In this document: positions 26,363 through 35,186 of the stretch, piece after piece
Position numbering within the stretch: the stretch's first letter is position 1
How the letters are laid out: the number at the start of each line of letters is the position of its first letter
Assembly (NCBI GenBank): GCA_017466685.1
Contig: JAFTTS010000045.1
Location: 1-64,000, forward strand
DNA length: 64,000 nucleotides
Source of the DNA: Clostridia bacterium
GTDB lineage: Bacteria > Bacillota > Clostridia > Oscillospirales > CAG-272
Direction of reading: 5' to 3'
The notes under the pieces: generated by a model
What the model was told of the DNA's origin: nothing
Databases searched by the model: none
What the model saw: only the letters and a program-made list of their open reading frames with translations
Made by a program: the position numbers and the translations under genes

Positions 26363-27319
26363 TTACTTTGAATATTTTGCGAGCACGTCACCGACGGCTA
26401 TCTTTCTTCCGTTAATATAATCGGCGGCACTCATGCGGCTCTTTCCCTCGGGAAGAAGGTTAGTCACGGCAATCGAACCGAGCGCACAGGCAACCTCAAT
26501 GCGATTCTTCGCCGCGTCACAGGAGAGAACCTCACCGGGATTATCATGTGATTTTTTATCGTCAACAAGCTCTGCACGAATTATCTTGAGTGCTTTACCA
26601 TTATGGGATGCAACCGAAAGCGGAAACGGTGAAAGTCCGCGGATACGGTTGAATACCTCTGTCGCATTGCAGGAAAAATCGAGTATACAGTCTGCATTTT
26701 CGATCTTAGCGGCATATGTGGACTTGTCATCATCCTGCTTTTCACGGGATGCACTGCCGTTTTCAAGTGCTGTAACCGTTTCAAGAAGAAGCTTCGCACC
26801 TGCCTCGGCAAGCTTATCGTGCATGGTTTCAAAATTGTCGTCAGCCTCAATCGGAACGCTCACCTTTGAGAGCATATCGCCCGTGTCGAGTCCGACATCC
26901 ATATACATTATTGTGATGCCCGTTTCAGCTTCACCGTCGATAATGGCACGCTGTATCGGAGCCGCACCGCGATATTTAGGAAGAAGTGAGCCGTGTACGT
27001 TAATGCAGCCGAGGCGCGGATAATTAATAACATTTTCGGGCAGTATCTTACCGTAAGCGGCTACGATTATAAGCTCGGGCGCAAGGGAATCGAGAAGTGC
27101 GGCAAATTCATCACCGCGCAGTGTCGTCGGCTGATATACAGTGATACCATGCTCCTCGGCACACACCTTAACGGGCGGTGGAGTCAGTATCATTTTGCGT
27201 CCCTTGGGCTTATCGGGCTGGGTTACAACGCCGATCACGTTTGCACCTGCGTCGATCAAAGCTTCAAGCTGTATCTTCGCAAAATCGGGCGTACCCATGA
27301 ATAATATCTTTGATTTCAT
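26363..27319 (-). CDS. fmt: Methionyl-tRNA formyltransferase
   Basis: 318 residues from the ATG at 27319, next to the def stop; the longer open frame upstream overlaps def and is not coding. Motifs are 'ILFMGTPDFAKIQLEALI', the folate site 'NVHGSLLPKYRGAAPIQRA' and 'TGITIMYMDVGLDTGDML'. It formylates initiator Met-tRNA with 10-formyl-THF. Its presence makes a working deformylase somewhere in the genome necessary, which bears on the broken def gene next door. Confidence 0.95.
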   Translation of the reverse strand: MKSKILFMGTPDFAKIQLEALIDAGANVIGVVTQPDKPKGRKMILTPPPVKVCAEEHGITVYQPTTLRGDEFAALLDSLAPELIIVAAYGKILPENVINYPRLGCINVHGSLLPKYRGAAPIQRAIIDGEAETGITIMYMDVGLDTGDMLSKVSVPIEADDNFETMHDKLAEAGAKLLLETVTALENGSASREKQDDDKSTYAAKIENADCILDFSCNATEVFNRIRGLSPFPLSVASHNGKALKIIRAELVDDKKSHDNPGEVLSCDAAKNRIEVACALGSIAVTNLLPEGKSRMSAADYINGRKIAVGDVLAKYSK

Positions 27320-27320
27320 A

Positions 27321-27791
27321 TTACGCTTCAACCTCGTCAGGATCGAGCATACGGATAGCATGGTCTGTGAAAAGTATGCCCTCAAGGTGGTCAAGCTCAT
27401 GACAGAATGCACGCGCCGCAAGCTCGGAGCCTGATACGGTGTGCTCTTTGCCGTCAAGTCCCGTATAGCGAACGGTAACCTTCATCGGGCGGTCGGTTAT
27501 ACCCCACTGATTCGGAACGGAGAGGCATCCCTCAACATCCTGCTGATTACCTTCACGCTTGATGATTTCCGGATTTATCATGATATATGGCTTGTTTTCC
27601 TCAACCTCGACCACGACCATCCGACGCAGCTTACCAACCTACACCGCCGCAAGACCGCATCCGTTAGCAGCACGCATTGTTTCAACCATATCGGCGGCAA
27701 GAGTCTTTATCCGCTCGTCGATAACCTCAACGGGACGGCTCTTTTTGCGGAGAATCGGATCTCCATCCTTTACTATGTTCAGTTTAGCCAT
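27321..27791 (-). pseudogene. def: Peptide deformylase gene interrupted by an in-frame TAG at the catalytic Gln codon
   Basis: Reading from the ATG at 27791, 157 codons encode an otherwise normal deformylase: [20 protein letters not shown] at the start, then 'GCGLAAV', a TAG at codon 51 (27641-27639), then 'VGKLRRMVVVEVEE'. Motif 2 'EGCLSVPNQWG' and motif 3 'FCHELDHLEG' are intact. Codon 51 is the invariant Gln of motif 1 (GxGLAAxQ, Gln50 in E. coli), so one C-to-T change turned CAG into TAG. Translation would yield 50 residues, or a 99-residue fragment without motif 1 from an internal GTG/ATG. It could be a true recent pseudogene, a suppressed stop, or a sequence error. Confidence 0.85.
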
Positions 27792-27815
27792 AAATAATTC
27801 CTCTCTATCGTCAGA

Positions 27816-30071
27816 TCAAAGCGAAGCCGGGTTAACGTCAACCGATATCGCCGCCTTTGCACTCGCCTTCGGAAAATCAGCCAAAAGCTTACCAATAAGC
27901 TCGCGCATACGCTTTGTAACCTGACATTTTATTATAATTCTCATTCTGAAAACATTGTTAACTTTATATATCGGAGCTTCAAACGGTCCGAATATGTACA
28001 TCGGCAGGTCAGAATATTCTCCCGACGTATATTCACGCAGCTTTGTGTCAAGCTTCAGTGTTAATTCAAGCACTTCCTTTTCATCTTCTCCGTGTACACC
28101 GAGCAACACAAACTCGCAAAACGGCGGAAACTGAAGCTGACGTCGAAGCTTTATCGCACTTGAATAAAAGCCGGTGTAATCCTGCTTCGTGGCAAGATTT
28201 ATCGTTTCGTTGTCGGGCGAATAGGTCTGTATAACTGCCCTGCCCGGCTTGTCGGCACGTCCCGCTCTTCCGATAACCTGCGTTAAAAGCGCGAATGTAC
28301 GCTCCGATGCACGAAAGTCGTCAAGATAGAGCGCACTGTCTGCATTGATAACGCCAACGAGCGTAACATCCGGGAAATTGTGTCCCTTTGTAACCATCTG
28401 CGTGCCGATCAGTATATCCGCTTCATGTGAACGGAACTGTGACAGTATCGCTTCATGCGAAAACTTAGCCGTCGTTGAATCCGCGTCAAGACGTAAGATT
28501 TTAGCCTCGGGAAACAAAGCGTGAAGCTCCTCGGCAACAAGCTGTGTACCAAAGCCCTTTCTTGACATATGCTCCGACTGGCATTTCGGGCAAATCTCCG
28601 GTACAGTCTGCGTATAGCCGCAGTAGTGACATTTTAAAATATCGCCGTCATATTCGCGGTGATAGGTAAGCGAAACCGAGCAATTCGGACAAGTCACGAC
28701 CTCGCCGCATTTAAGACAGCTTATAAAATTATTATATCCGCGTCTGCTGACAAAAAGAATCGACTGCTCATTATTTTTAAGATTTTTCGAAAGCTCCTCG
28801 CGAAGCACGTCCCCGATGGGAGTTATCTGCCCCTTTGTCGAGTCAACGCGCAGGTCGGCAATCTTCACCTCGGGAAGCACTGCACTTCCGTAGCGTTCGT
28901 TCAACGTAACGAGGGTGTATATCTCCTCTTTTGCGCGGTAAAACGATTCAAGCGACGGTGTTGCCGAAGCAAGCAGCATGAGTGCGTTATTCTTCGCCGC
29001 ACGGTATCTTGCGATATCGCGTGTGTGATACTTCGGATTCATGTCCGATTTGTAGGTGTGCTCCTGCTCCTCATCGATAACGATCATACCGAGATTGTCA
29101 AGCGGAGCAAATATTGCCGAACGTGTACCGATAACAACGTCAACCTCATGTGCACGTATACGCTTCCACGTGTCAAGCTTCTCACCATCCGAAAGCGACG
29201 AATGTATCACCGCGACACGCTCACCGAAAAATCCGCAGAAAAGATCAACCGTCTGCCCGGTCAGCGATATTTCGGGAACAAGCACGATAACCGAACGTCC
29301 GCCCTCGATAACGCTGTCAATAACCGACTTGATAACACGTGTCTTTCCGCTTCCGGTAACTCCGTAAAGCAAAGCCGCGCACGCCTTGTTTGACGTTGCA
29401 AGAGAAGAAAGCGTTTTGCGTGCCGCTTCCTGCTCATCGCTTAAAATGTTTGAGTCGGCAACCTTTCCGCGACCTCGGTACGGGTTTCGTATAACTTCAC
29501 ATTCGCGAACCGAGAGTATACCCTTTACAACCATGTTTTTCAGCGTTGCATAGGAAACGCTCGCTTCTTTTGCAAGCTCGGATGCCGAACGCTCCCCGTC
29601 TGCGATAAATATAGCAGCACGCTTCTCTGCAGCACCGAGTCTCGTCACCGATGTGTCGCAAGCAACGCGGTAATACCGTTCAACCGGATCACGTCTTGCG
29701 CGAAACAGTGAAGCATAAGCTCCGCCGGGAAGTATCGTTTGTACCGCCTCACCTGTTGAACAAAATGTACGCTCGCGAAGAAAATCGCAAAGACCGAGTA
29801 ATTCCTCGGAAAGCGAAAACCGTTCGTCTGCAACGGCAAGTATAGGCTTGAGCTTTTCATATTCGGACGAACCCAAAACAGCCGTAACGATCGCACTTCT
29901 GCGAACACCCGTACGCTGTGCACCGCCGAAGCTTACCGAAACGATCGAGCCACGCTTAACACGTCCCAAAAGCTCGCTTGGAATCAGATAGTCATAAACC
30001 TTATCGGCAGAATACGGCAGCTCAAGTATCCTCACCCTCGCAACAGAGAGCGGTACTGCCTCACAGGACAT
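27816..30071 (-). CDS. priA: Primosomal replication restart helicase PriA
   Basis: 751 residues. N-terminal 3'-DNA-binding domain, then helicase motifs 'LLYGVTGSGKTRVIKSVI' (Walker A) and 'MIVIDEEQEHTYKSDMNPKY' (DEEQ). Eight zinc-binding Cys lie in the segment from 'CLKCGEVVTCPNCSVSL' to 'CHYCGYTQTVPEICPKC'. Helicase C motifs include 'GTQMVTKGHNFPDVTLV' and 'QVIGRAGRADKPG'. It restarts stalled replication forks. The start overlaps the rpoZ stop by 1 bp. Confidence 0.95.
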   Translation of the reverse strand: MSCEAVPLSVARVRILELPYSADKVYDYLIPSELLGRVKRGSIVSVSFGGAQRTGVRRSAIVTAVLGSSEYEKLKPILAVADERFSLSEELLGLCDFLRERTFCSTGEAVQTILPGGAYASLFRARRDPVERYYRVACDTSVTRLGAAEKRAAIFIADGERSASELAKEASVSYATLKNMVVKGILSVRECEVIRNPYRGRGKVADSNILSDEQEAARKTLSSLATSNKACAALLYGVTGSGKTRVIKSVIDSVIEGGRSVIVLVPEISLTGQTVDLFCGFFGERVAVIHSSLSDGEKLDTWKRIRAHEVDVVIGTRSAIFAPLDNLGMIVIDEEQEHTYKSDMNPKYHTRDIARYRAAKNNALMLLASATPSLESFYRAKEEIYTLVTLNERYGSAVLPEVKIADLRVDSTKGQITPIGDVLREELSKNLKNNEQSILFVSRRGYNNFISCLKCGEVVTCPNCSVSLTYHREYDGDILKCHYCGYTQTVPEICPKCQSEHMSRKGFGTQLVAEELHALFPEAKILRLDADSTTAKFSHEAILSQFRSHEADILIGTQMVTKGHNFPDVTLVGVINADSALYLDDFRASERTFALLTQVIGRAGRADKPGRAVIQTYSPDNETINLATKQDYTGFYSSAIKLRRQLQFPPFCEFVLLGVHGEDEKEVLELTLKLDTKLREYTSGEYSDLPMYIFGPFEAPIYKVNNVFRMRIIIKCQVTKRMRELIGKLLADFPKASAKAAISVDVNPASL

Positions 30072-30355
30072 CAGTTCTGTCCCTTTAAGTCGATGCTGTC
30101 CTCGTTGATGACATATTCGCCCTGATGAATACGGTTGATTGCATTTTTAACCGCCTTTTCATCGCGGATCTCGCGCTTGATCATCGAAGCCAAGGACTTG
30201 TCTGTTTCCTTGTTGGCAATAAGCTTCTCTGCCTGCTCGCGCTGGTGAACGTACTCATCTGTAACGAGTCTTGCACACTTTGCGGTTGCGATGCAAAGCA
30301 TATAGCGATTGAATTTGCCGTTTTTGCTGAGTTCTTCAACTGAAGGATAAATCAT
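30071..30355 (-). CDS. rpoZ: RNA polymerase omega subunit
   Basis: 94 residues with 'YPSVEELSKNGKFNRYMLCI' and 'ATAKCARLVTDEYVHQREQA', the omega pattern, followed by a helical tail. It stabilises beta-prime in RNA polymerase. Its place between gmk and priA is the conserved Firmicutes order. The upstream spacing to gmk is 27 bp. Confidence 0.9.
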   Translation of the reverse strand: MIYPSVEELSKNGKFNRYMLCIATAKCARLVTDEYVHQREQAEKLIANKETDKSLASMIKREIRDEKAVKNAINRIHQGEYVINEDSIDLKGQN

Positions 30356-30382
30356 GATAATACCTCTTTCTTTATGCCGTTA

Positions 30383-31012
30383 TTATTCGGCGAAAAATTT
30401 CTTTGTAAATTCGTTGGCACGCGATACGCGGCTCTTTTCTGCAATAACTATGTCCATGATCCTATGTACAGCATCATCGATCATATTTTCACCGTTTATG
30501 ACGATGTAATCATATTCGCCGAGCTTTGAAAGCTCCACCTTCGCGGTTTCAAGACGACGCCTTATAACATCCTCAGTGACATTGTCTCCGCGACCTCTGA
30601 GTCTTGCTTCGAGCGTTTTGAAATCGGGCGGAGTTATCATAATCAGCACCGCCTCGGGACACTTCTGTTTGATCTGCATTGAACCGGCAACCTCGATCTC
30701 CAGAATGACGTTATGTCCTGCCGCAAGATTTTCGTTAACCTCTTTTTTCGGTGTACCGTAATAGTTACCGCAGTACTCCGCGTGCTCAAGCATCATGTCG
30801 TCTGCAATACGTGCTTCAAAATCCTCACGGTCGATGAAATAATAATTGACACCGTTTCGCTCGCCTATACGGGGTGCACGTGTTGTTGCGGAAACGGAAT
30901 AAATGAAGCTGTCGTCAAGCTCAAGCAGTCGTTTGATGAGCGTACCCTTTCCGCTTCCCGAAGGACCTGATATAACAAGCAGCAAGCCTTTTTTCATGTT
31001 CTCCATAGTCAT
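30383..31012 (-). CDS. gmk: Guanylate kinase
   Basis: 209 residues. P-loop '[20 protein letters not shown]', GMP-binding '[20 protein letters not shown]' and '[15 protein letters not shown]'. It makes GDP from GMP and ATP. The ATG at 31012 overlaps the remA stop (ATGA) and has AGGAGAGGG just upstream; in-frame ATGs at codons 3 and 6 are alternatives. Confidence 0.95.
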   Translation of the reverse strand: MTMENMKKGLLLVISGPSGSGKGTLIKRLLELDDSFIYSVSATTRAPRIGERNGVNYYFIDREDFEARIADDMMLEHAEYCGNYYGTPKKEVNENLAAGHNVILEIEVAGSMQIKQKCPEAVLIMITPPDFKTLEARLRGRGDNVTEDVIRRRLETAKVELSKLGEYDYIVINGENMIDDAVHRIMDIVIAEKSRVSRANEFTKKFFAE

Positions 31013-31290
31013 CCCTCTCCTGTCTCCTCGGGCTCCTCATCGTCCTCACCCTCGTCACGGTCAGACAGACGGTTTGAGATGGTTTCCGATTGGAACGCCG
31101 ATAAAATTACGTGTTCACTGTCCGTTATAATAACAGCACGTGTACGCTTGCCGCAGGTTACGTCAATGGCACGTCCGCTGTCCTTTGCATCCTGGATAAG
31201 ACGCTTGATCGGTGCACTGTCGGGGCTTACCACCGCAACAACACGCTCGGCGGCAACCATGTTTCCGAATCCAATATTAATAAATTTCAT
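31009..31290 (-). CDS. remA: Extracellular matrix regulator RemA (DUF370)
   Basis: 93 residues: '[20 protein letters not shown]' then '[19 protein letters not shown]' and '[18 protein letters not shown]'. This is the DUF370/RemA family, a ring-forming DNA-binding protein that activates matrix genes in Bacillus. The acidic C-terminal tail (about 15 residues) is longer than in the Bacillus protein. Its target in Clostridia is unknown. Confidence 0.92.
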   Translation of the reverse strand: MKFINIGFGNMVAAERVVAVVSPDSAPIKRLIQDAKDSGRAIDVTCGKRTRAVIITDSEHVILSAFQSETISNRLSDRDEGEDDEEPEETGEG

Positions 31291-31304
31291 GGAAATCCAC
31301 CTCT

Positions 31305-32198
31305 TTACTCGATATTCTGTATCTGCTCGCGTATCTTTTCAAGCTCACTCTTGATTTCAACAACAATAGCGGCTATCTCAACATTGCTTGCCTTTGAACC
31401 GATAGTGTTTGTCTCACGGTTCATCTCCTGCATGAGGAAGTCAAGCTTACGTCCGACCGGCTCATTCGATGTGAAGATCTCACGCATCGCCGTAAAGTGA
31501 CAGCCGAGTCTTACCAGCTCCTCGTCAATTGCAACGCGGTCTGCATAAATGGCACATTCTGTAAGTACCATGTTCGGGTTAAGCTCAACGGCGTTATCGG
31601 CGAGTATCGTTTTGAGACGGGTTTCGAATTTGGTTTTGTAAGCGGCAATGTCGTCCTCGGAATATTCCTTGATCTTCGCCGTAAGCGATTCGATTTTTTC
31701 AAGCTTTTCAAGTATATCCGCCTTAAGACGCTCACCCTCTGCTTCACGCACACGTATAAACGCCGCGATTGCCTCATCAAGTACAGGCTGTATCGTCAGC
31801 CAGTCACGCTCGGCATCCTCATCGGGCTTGGTGATGTTAAAGATGTCACGGTTCTGTGCAACGGACATAACCGAAATGTCGTCCTTAAGTCCAAACTCAT
31901 CTCTGAGCGTATACAGTGCGTCAATGTAACTTTTGGCAAGAGCACGGTCAATGTCAACCGTCATACCGACATTTTCGACCACCTCAACGCCGACATATAC
32001 ATCAAGCTTTCCGCGGGAGATACCCTTCTGCTGAACATACTGACGTACTCTGTCCTCAAGGAAGCTGTACATTCTCGAAATCTTAACCGTACAGTCAAGA
32101 TAACGGTTGTTTACGCTTTTTAATTCAACTGTGATATTTTTGCCGTTCGACGTGTCTGCCGAGGTTGCTCTGCCGAAGGCTGTCATACTCCGTATCAT
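31305..32198 (-). CDS. yicC: YicC family endoribonuclease
   Basis: 297 residues from the ATG at 32198, which has AAAGGA 9 nt upstream; the longer open frame to 32249 adds 17 implausible residues. Conserved '[11 protein letters not shown]' start, '[19 protein letters not shown]' and the C-terminal '[20 protein letters not shown]'. YicC proteins are RNases implicated in small-RNA turnover. It is the promoter-proximal gene of the long minus-strand block. Confidence 0.93.
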   Translation of the reverse strand: MIRSMTAFGRATSADTSNGKNITVELKSVNNRYLDCTVKISRMYSFLEDRVRQYVQQKGISRGKLDVYVGVEVVENVGMTVDIDRALAKSYIDALYTLRDEFGLKDDISVMSVAQNRDIFNITKPDEDAERDWLTIQPVLDEAIAAFIRVREAEGERLKADILEKLEKIESLTAKIKEYSEDDIAAYKTKFETRLKTILADNAVELNPNMVLTECAIYADRVAIDEELVRLGCHFTAMREIFTSNEPVGRKLDFLMQEMNRETNTIGSKASNVEIAAIVVEIKSELEKIREQIQNIE

Positions 32199-32237
32199 GT
32201 TATGTGTTCCTTTCAATAAATAAGGGCATATATATTT

Positions 32238-32266
32238 ATTATACCTCATTTGAAACGATTTGTCAA
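32238..32266 (-). promoter_or_regulatory. Consensus sigma-A promoter for the yicC-remA-gmk block
   Basis: Minus-strand TTGACA (32266-32261) and TATAAT (32243-32238) with a 17-bp spacer, about 40 bp upstream of yicC. It probably drives at least yicC to rlmN. Confidence 0.85.
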
Positions 32267-32481
32267 CCGAAAATGCAGATAAATCCTCATTTTTTTGCTT
32301 GTTAATTATAAGTTTTCAAACTTACTCGGAAATAAAAATCGACACCCTTGAAAATAATCGACCGCATCCCTGTCAGTCGGAGCACAAATTCACCCTGCAG
32401 TTGAATTTTCTTCATTTTTTTGAATGGTGAAAATCCTGCACTAAAAATCGGTTAACTTTTGGGGCTTTATAAAAAACATAC
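32267..32481. other. Non-coding spacer between divergent transcription units
   Basis: AT-rich, with no gene recognised on either strand. It holds one copy of a 14-nt direct repeat, TTTTTTTGAATGGT (32415-32428), whose second copy lies at 32594-32607 just before the AraC gene. A regulator site is possible but unproved. Confidence 0.5.
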
Positions 32482-32511
32482 TTGACAAAGCACGTTGTAT
32501 TGTGATATACT
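32482..32511 (+). promoter_or_regulatory. Promoter for the AraC-type regulator gene
   Basis: TTGACA (32482-32487), 18-bp spacer, TATACT (32506-32511), about 105 bp upstream of the first possible start codon. Confidence 0.7.
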
Positions 32512-32618
32512 TAAATTGTAGCCGTTTATCTGAGAAAATATAAAAATTTTGCAAACACAAGAGTTGCCTTAACAAACAGCGTTAATTATTTCCTTTTTTT
32601 GAATGGTCTTTCCGGCAG

Positions 32619-33572
32619 ATGCCGAATATTCCCGATTTCCGGGAGAAAGGAAAAGTACCGTGTGCGGATAATACACACCGTACCGCTAATTCGATGAAAA
32701 AGAATCATTTCTCGTCTGAATTTATGTCTTATCGGGATAATATCTTTTTTCGTATTCATTCGTTCGAGCTTGAAATATCTCAAAACGAGCGAGTGGATTA
32801 TCCCGAGGTTCACGCTCATCACTATGACGAAATTCATTATATCTTCAGCGGCACCACTACGCTCATGCTCGAAGGAAACAAGCCTGATGTCGTTCTGAGT
32901 GAGGGAGATTTTTGTCTTGTTCCTGCCGGAGTATATCACTGCCGTCTTTCAAACGAGGTCAGCCATGTGATCTTCGCCGTTGAAATAGAATCGGGAAAAT
33001 CGCAGAAAAAGGGTGACAGCGAAGCATATCATAAGCTGCGTGCCATACTCGACGCAAAGGGCGTTCCGTTTGTTTTCAACGATCCGAATATCACAGACGC
33101 GATGCTTCAGTACCAAAAGCTGAGATACAAGGATTCTCTATTAAAAGAGACACAGCTCGCAACAGTTTTAATGAATGCTATACTTTACGCATTGAACCTG
33201 CTCCGTGAAAGCGACATCCCCGTTGACGCAGATACACTTCCCAAGCCGACAAGCGAGCTCACCGACAAACGCAGAATTATCATCGAAAACCACATTGATG
33301 ATTTCTTCAACAGCAATGACGGCCTCAAAACTCTTGCAGCAAAGCTCTATTTATCAGAACGACGTACAAGTGAGATCGTACGCGAAATAATGGGAGAGAG
33401 CTTCAAGGATCTTGTCATCAAGGAGCGTATGACGGTTGCAAGCATATTGATAAAATGCAAAAAATATTCACTTGAGAAGATCGCGGACATGGTCGGCTAC
33501 CACTCATACAGCGGCTTCTACACAGCATACAGAAGCTTTTTCGGTCATCCGCCGACAGATGATGTTGTTTGA
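32619..33572 (+). CDS. AraC family transcriptional regulator with N-terminal cupin domain
   Basis: Up to 317 residues. The cupin part has 'YPEVHAHHYDEIHYIFSGTT' and 'LSEGDFCLVPAGVYH'. The C-terminal AraC helix-turn-helix pair has 'LKTLAAKLYLSERRTSEIVR' and 'LEKIADMVGYHSYSGFYTAY'. The start is uncertain: the ATG at 32619 lacks a ribosome site, and the ATG at 32694 gives a more family-like N-terminus (292 aa) but also lacks one. The cupin suggests sugar or small-molecule sensing. Possible targets are its own gene and neighbours. Confidence 0.88.
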   Translation: MPNIPDFREKGKVPCADNTHRTANSMKKNHFSSEFMSYRDNIFFRIHSFELEISQNERVDYPEVHAHHYDEIHYIFSGTTTLMLEGNKPDVVLSEGDFCLVPAGVYHCRLSNEVSHVIFAVEIESGKSQKKGDSEAYHKLRAILDAKGVPFVFNDPNITDAMLQYQKLRYKDSLLKETQLATVLMNAILYALNLLRESDIPVDADTLPKPTSELTDKRRIIIENHIDDFFNSNDGLKTLAAKLYLSERRTSEIVREIMGESFKDLVIKERMTVASILIKCKKYSLEKIADMVGYHSYSGFYTAYRSFFGHPPTDDVV

Positions 33573-33627
33573 TTGTCAAAATCCGCACCCGATTATAAAA
33601 ACTAAATAAATTTGTGCAAAACACACC

Positions 33628-33656
33628 TTGACAAAGGCTTGCCGTGATGTTATAAT
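33628..33656 (+). promoter_or_regulatory. Consensus sigma-A promoter for panT-coaX
   Basis: TTGACA (33628-33633), 17-bp spacer, TATAAT (33651-33656). The leader of about 80 nt contains a short TCCGA/TCGGA hairpin but nothing I recognise as a riboswitch. Confidence 0.85.
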
Positions 33657-33743
33657 GTAAGCATCCGACGAGCTTTTTTGTCTTATCGGAAATAAATTTT
33701 TGCGCTGTATCATGCCAAGCGTGAACGGCAGCAGGAGGAAATT

Positions 33744-34349
33744 ATGAATAATCGCACAAACTCTCACGAAAAGATCCGAAGAATGTCTATGTATGCCTTG
33801 CTGGCAGCGGTTGTTGTTGTATTGCAGTTATTGTCAACCTACATCAAATTCGGAACAGTCGAAATTACACTTGCTCTCACGCCCATCATTGTCGGTGCAG
33901 CTATTTACGGTTGGAAATGCGGAGCTTTCCTTGGCTTTGTTATGAGCGCCGTTATATTTATCATGGGCGTTTCCGCAGGTGGTGCAATGATTCCGATGGT
34001 ACAGTATAATCTACCGGCTTCCATAATTGTTTGTTTCGGAAAAGGCATAGCGGCAGGTGCTGTTGCCGGTATCGTTTACAAGGTAATAAGCAAAAAATCT
34101 CCCGTTCTTGCGGCTTTTTCAGCAAGCGCACTCACACCTATTGTCAATACCGGTATCTATATTATCGGCATGATCACAATTTTTAATGGTTATCTCACAC
34201 AGGGCTCCACAGAATCTTCTCCCATTCTTTCATTCATCCTTTTGGTTTTGTCGATAAACTTCTTTATAGAGCTCGCTGTCAATCTGGTATTAGCCACAGT
34301 CATCACTCGTGTTGTTGATTATTACAACGCAAAATTAAAGAAGCAATGA
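33744..34349 (+). CDS. ECF transporter S component, probably for pantothenate
   Basis: 201 residues with about five or six transmembrane helices and the N-terminal S-component pattern 'MSMYALLAAVVVVLQLLSTY'. Small-residue-rich helix 1 is where S components dock on EcfT. The stop overlaps the coaX start by 4 bp (ATGA). Fusion of transport with pantothenate kinase in one operon strongly suggests pantothenate (PanT) specificity, though folate-family S components look similar. The energising EcfA/T genes are elsewhere. GGAGGAAATT precedes the ATG. Confidence 0.85.
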   Translation: MNNRTNSHEKIRRMSMYALLAAVVVVLQLLSTYIKFGTVEITLALTPIIVGAAIYGWKCGAFLGFVMSAVIFIMGVSAGGAMIPMVQYNLPASIIVCFGKGIAAGAVAGIVYKVISKKSPVLAAFSASALTPIVNTGIYIIGMITIFNGYLTQGSTESSPILSFILLVLSINFFIELAVNLVLATVITRVVDYYNAKLKKQ

Positions 34350-35125
34350 TTCTTACATATAACATCGCAAATGACGAAATAACGCTCGGCTTTATCGAGG
34401 ACGACGTGCTTGTTGACACCGTCCGCGTTTCTGCCGATATAAAGCGTACCTCGGACGAATACGCCTGTATTTTCGGCGGACTCATGGAGCTTCACAAAAT
34501 AAAGCCGGACCTCCTTGACGGCGCAATCGGTTCATCCGTTGTACCAACGCTTACCGAAACCGTACGTGCCGCACTCGAAGCGGTCATCGGTGTCCGTCCA
34601 CACATACTCGGCGTCGGAACAAAAACAGGACTCAACATCTTAACCGACGATCCCTCGCAGCTCGGCGCAGATCTTGTTGCATCCGCAGTCGGAGCACTGA
34701 AAAAATATGAATCCCCGATGATACTTGTCGATTTCGGTACGGCAACAACATTTTCCGTGCTTGATAAAAACGGCTCATTCATCGGCTGTGCAATAGCTCC
34801 GGGACTTTCCCTTTCCGCAGAAGCACTCAGCAGCGGTGCAAGCTTACTTCCGCATTTCGCGCAGTCCACGCCGAAAAAATGCATTGGAACGAACACGCTT
34901 GAAAGTATGCAAAGCGGCTGTATTTTCGGTAGTGCCGCAATGATAGACGGTATGATCGAGCGTATCGAAGCCGAGCTTGGAATGAACACGAAAATCATCG
35001 CATCGGGCAAAAATGCCGCGGCGGTAACATCCCTTTGCAAGCGTGATATCGTCTGTGATGACACGATGCTTCTGCTCGGTCTTGCGGAGATTTACCGAAA
35101 GAATCAGCGAAAAAAGAAACAGTAA
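34346..35125 (+). CDS. coaX: Type III pantothenate kinase
   Basis: 259 residues. Conserved 'DDPSQLGADLVASAVGAL', 'MILVDFGTATTFSVLDKNG' and 'IGCAIAPGLSLSAEALSSGA', with the acidic active site in the DxGTAT motif. It phosphorylates pantothenate, the first step to CoA. A monovalent cation is required by this class, which is resistant to CoA feedback. It is coupled to the S component gene upstream. Confidence 0.95.
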   Translation: MILTYNIANDEITLGFIEDDVLVDTVRVSADIKRTSDEYACIFGGLMELHKIKPDLLDGAIGSSVVPTLTETVRAALEAVIGVRPHILGVGTKTGLNILTDDPSQLGADLVASAVGALKKYESPMILVDFGTATTFSVLDKNGSFIGCAIAPGLSLSAEALSSGASLLPHFAQSTPKKCIGTNTLESMQSGCIFGSAAMIDGMIERIEAELGMNTKIIASGKNAAAVTSLCKRDIVCDDTMLLLGLAEIYRKNQRKKKQ

Positions 35126-35144
35126 AATACACATAAACAAAAAA

Positions 35145-35186
35145 GGTTGTATGTACCAAAAGCGATACATACAGCCTGTTTTTTTA
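35145..35186. terminator. Bidirectional intrinsic terminator between coaX and alpha-galactosidase
   Basis: An 11-bp stem (GGTTGTATGTA and TACATACAGCC, one G-U pair) with a 10-nt loop, flanked by A-run and T-run. It closes two convergent genes; the alpha-galactosidase stop lies in its tail. Confidence 0.88.

Noticed and set aside
27320-27457. Longer N-terminus of Fmt from an open frame reaching 27457
   Set aside because: It lies in another frame over the def 3' end; the family start MKSKILFMGTPDF is at 27319.
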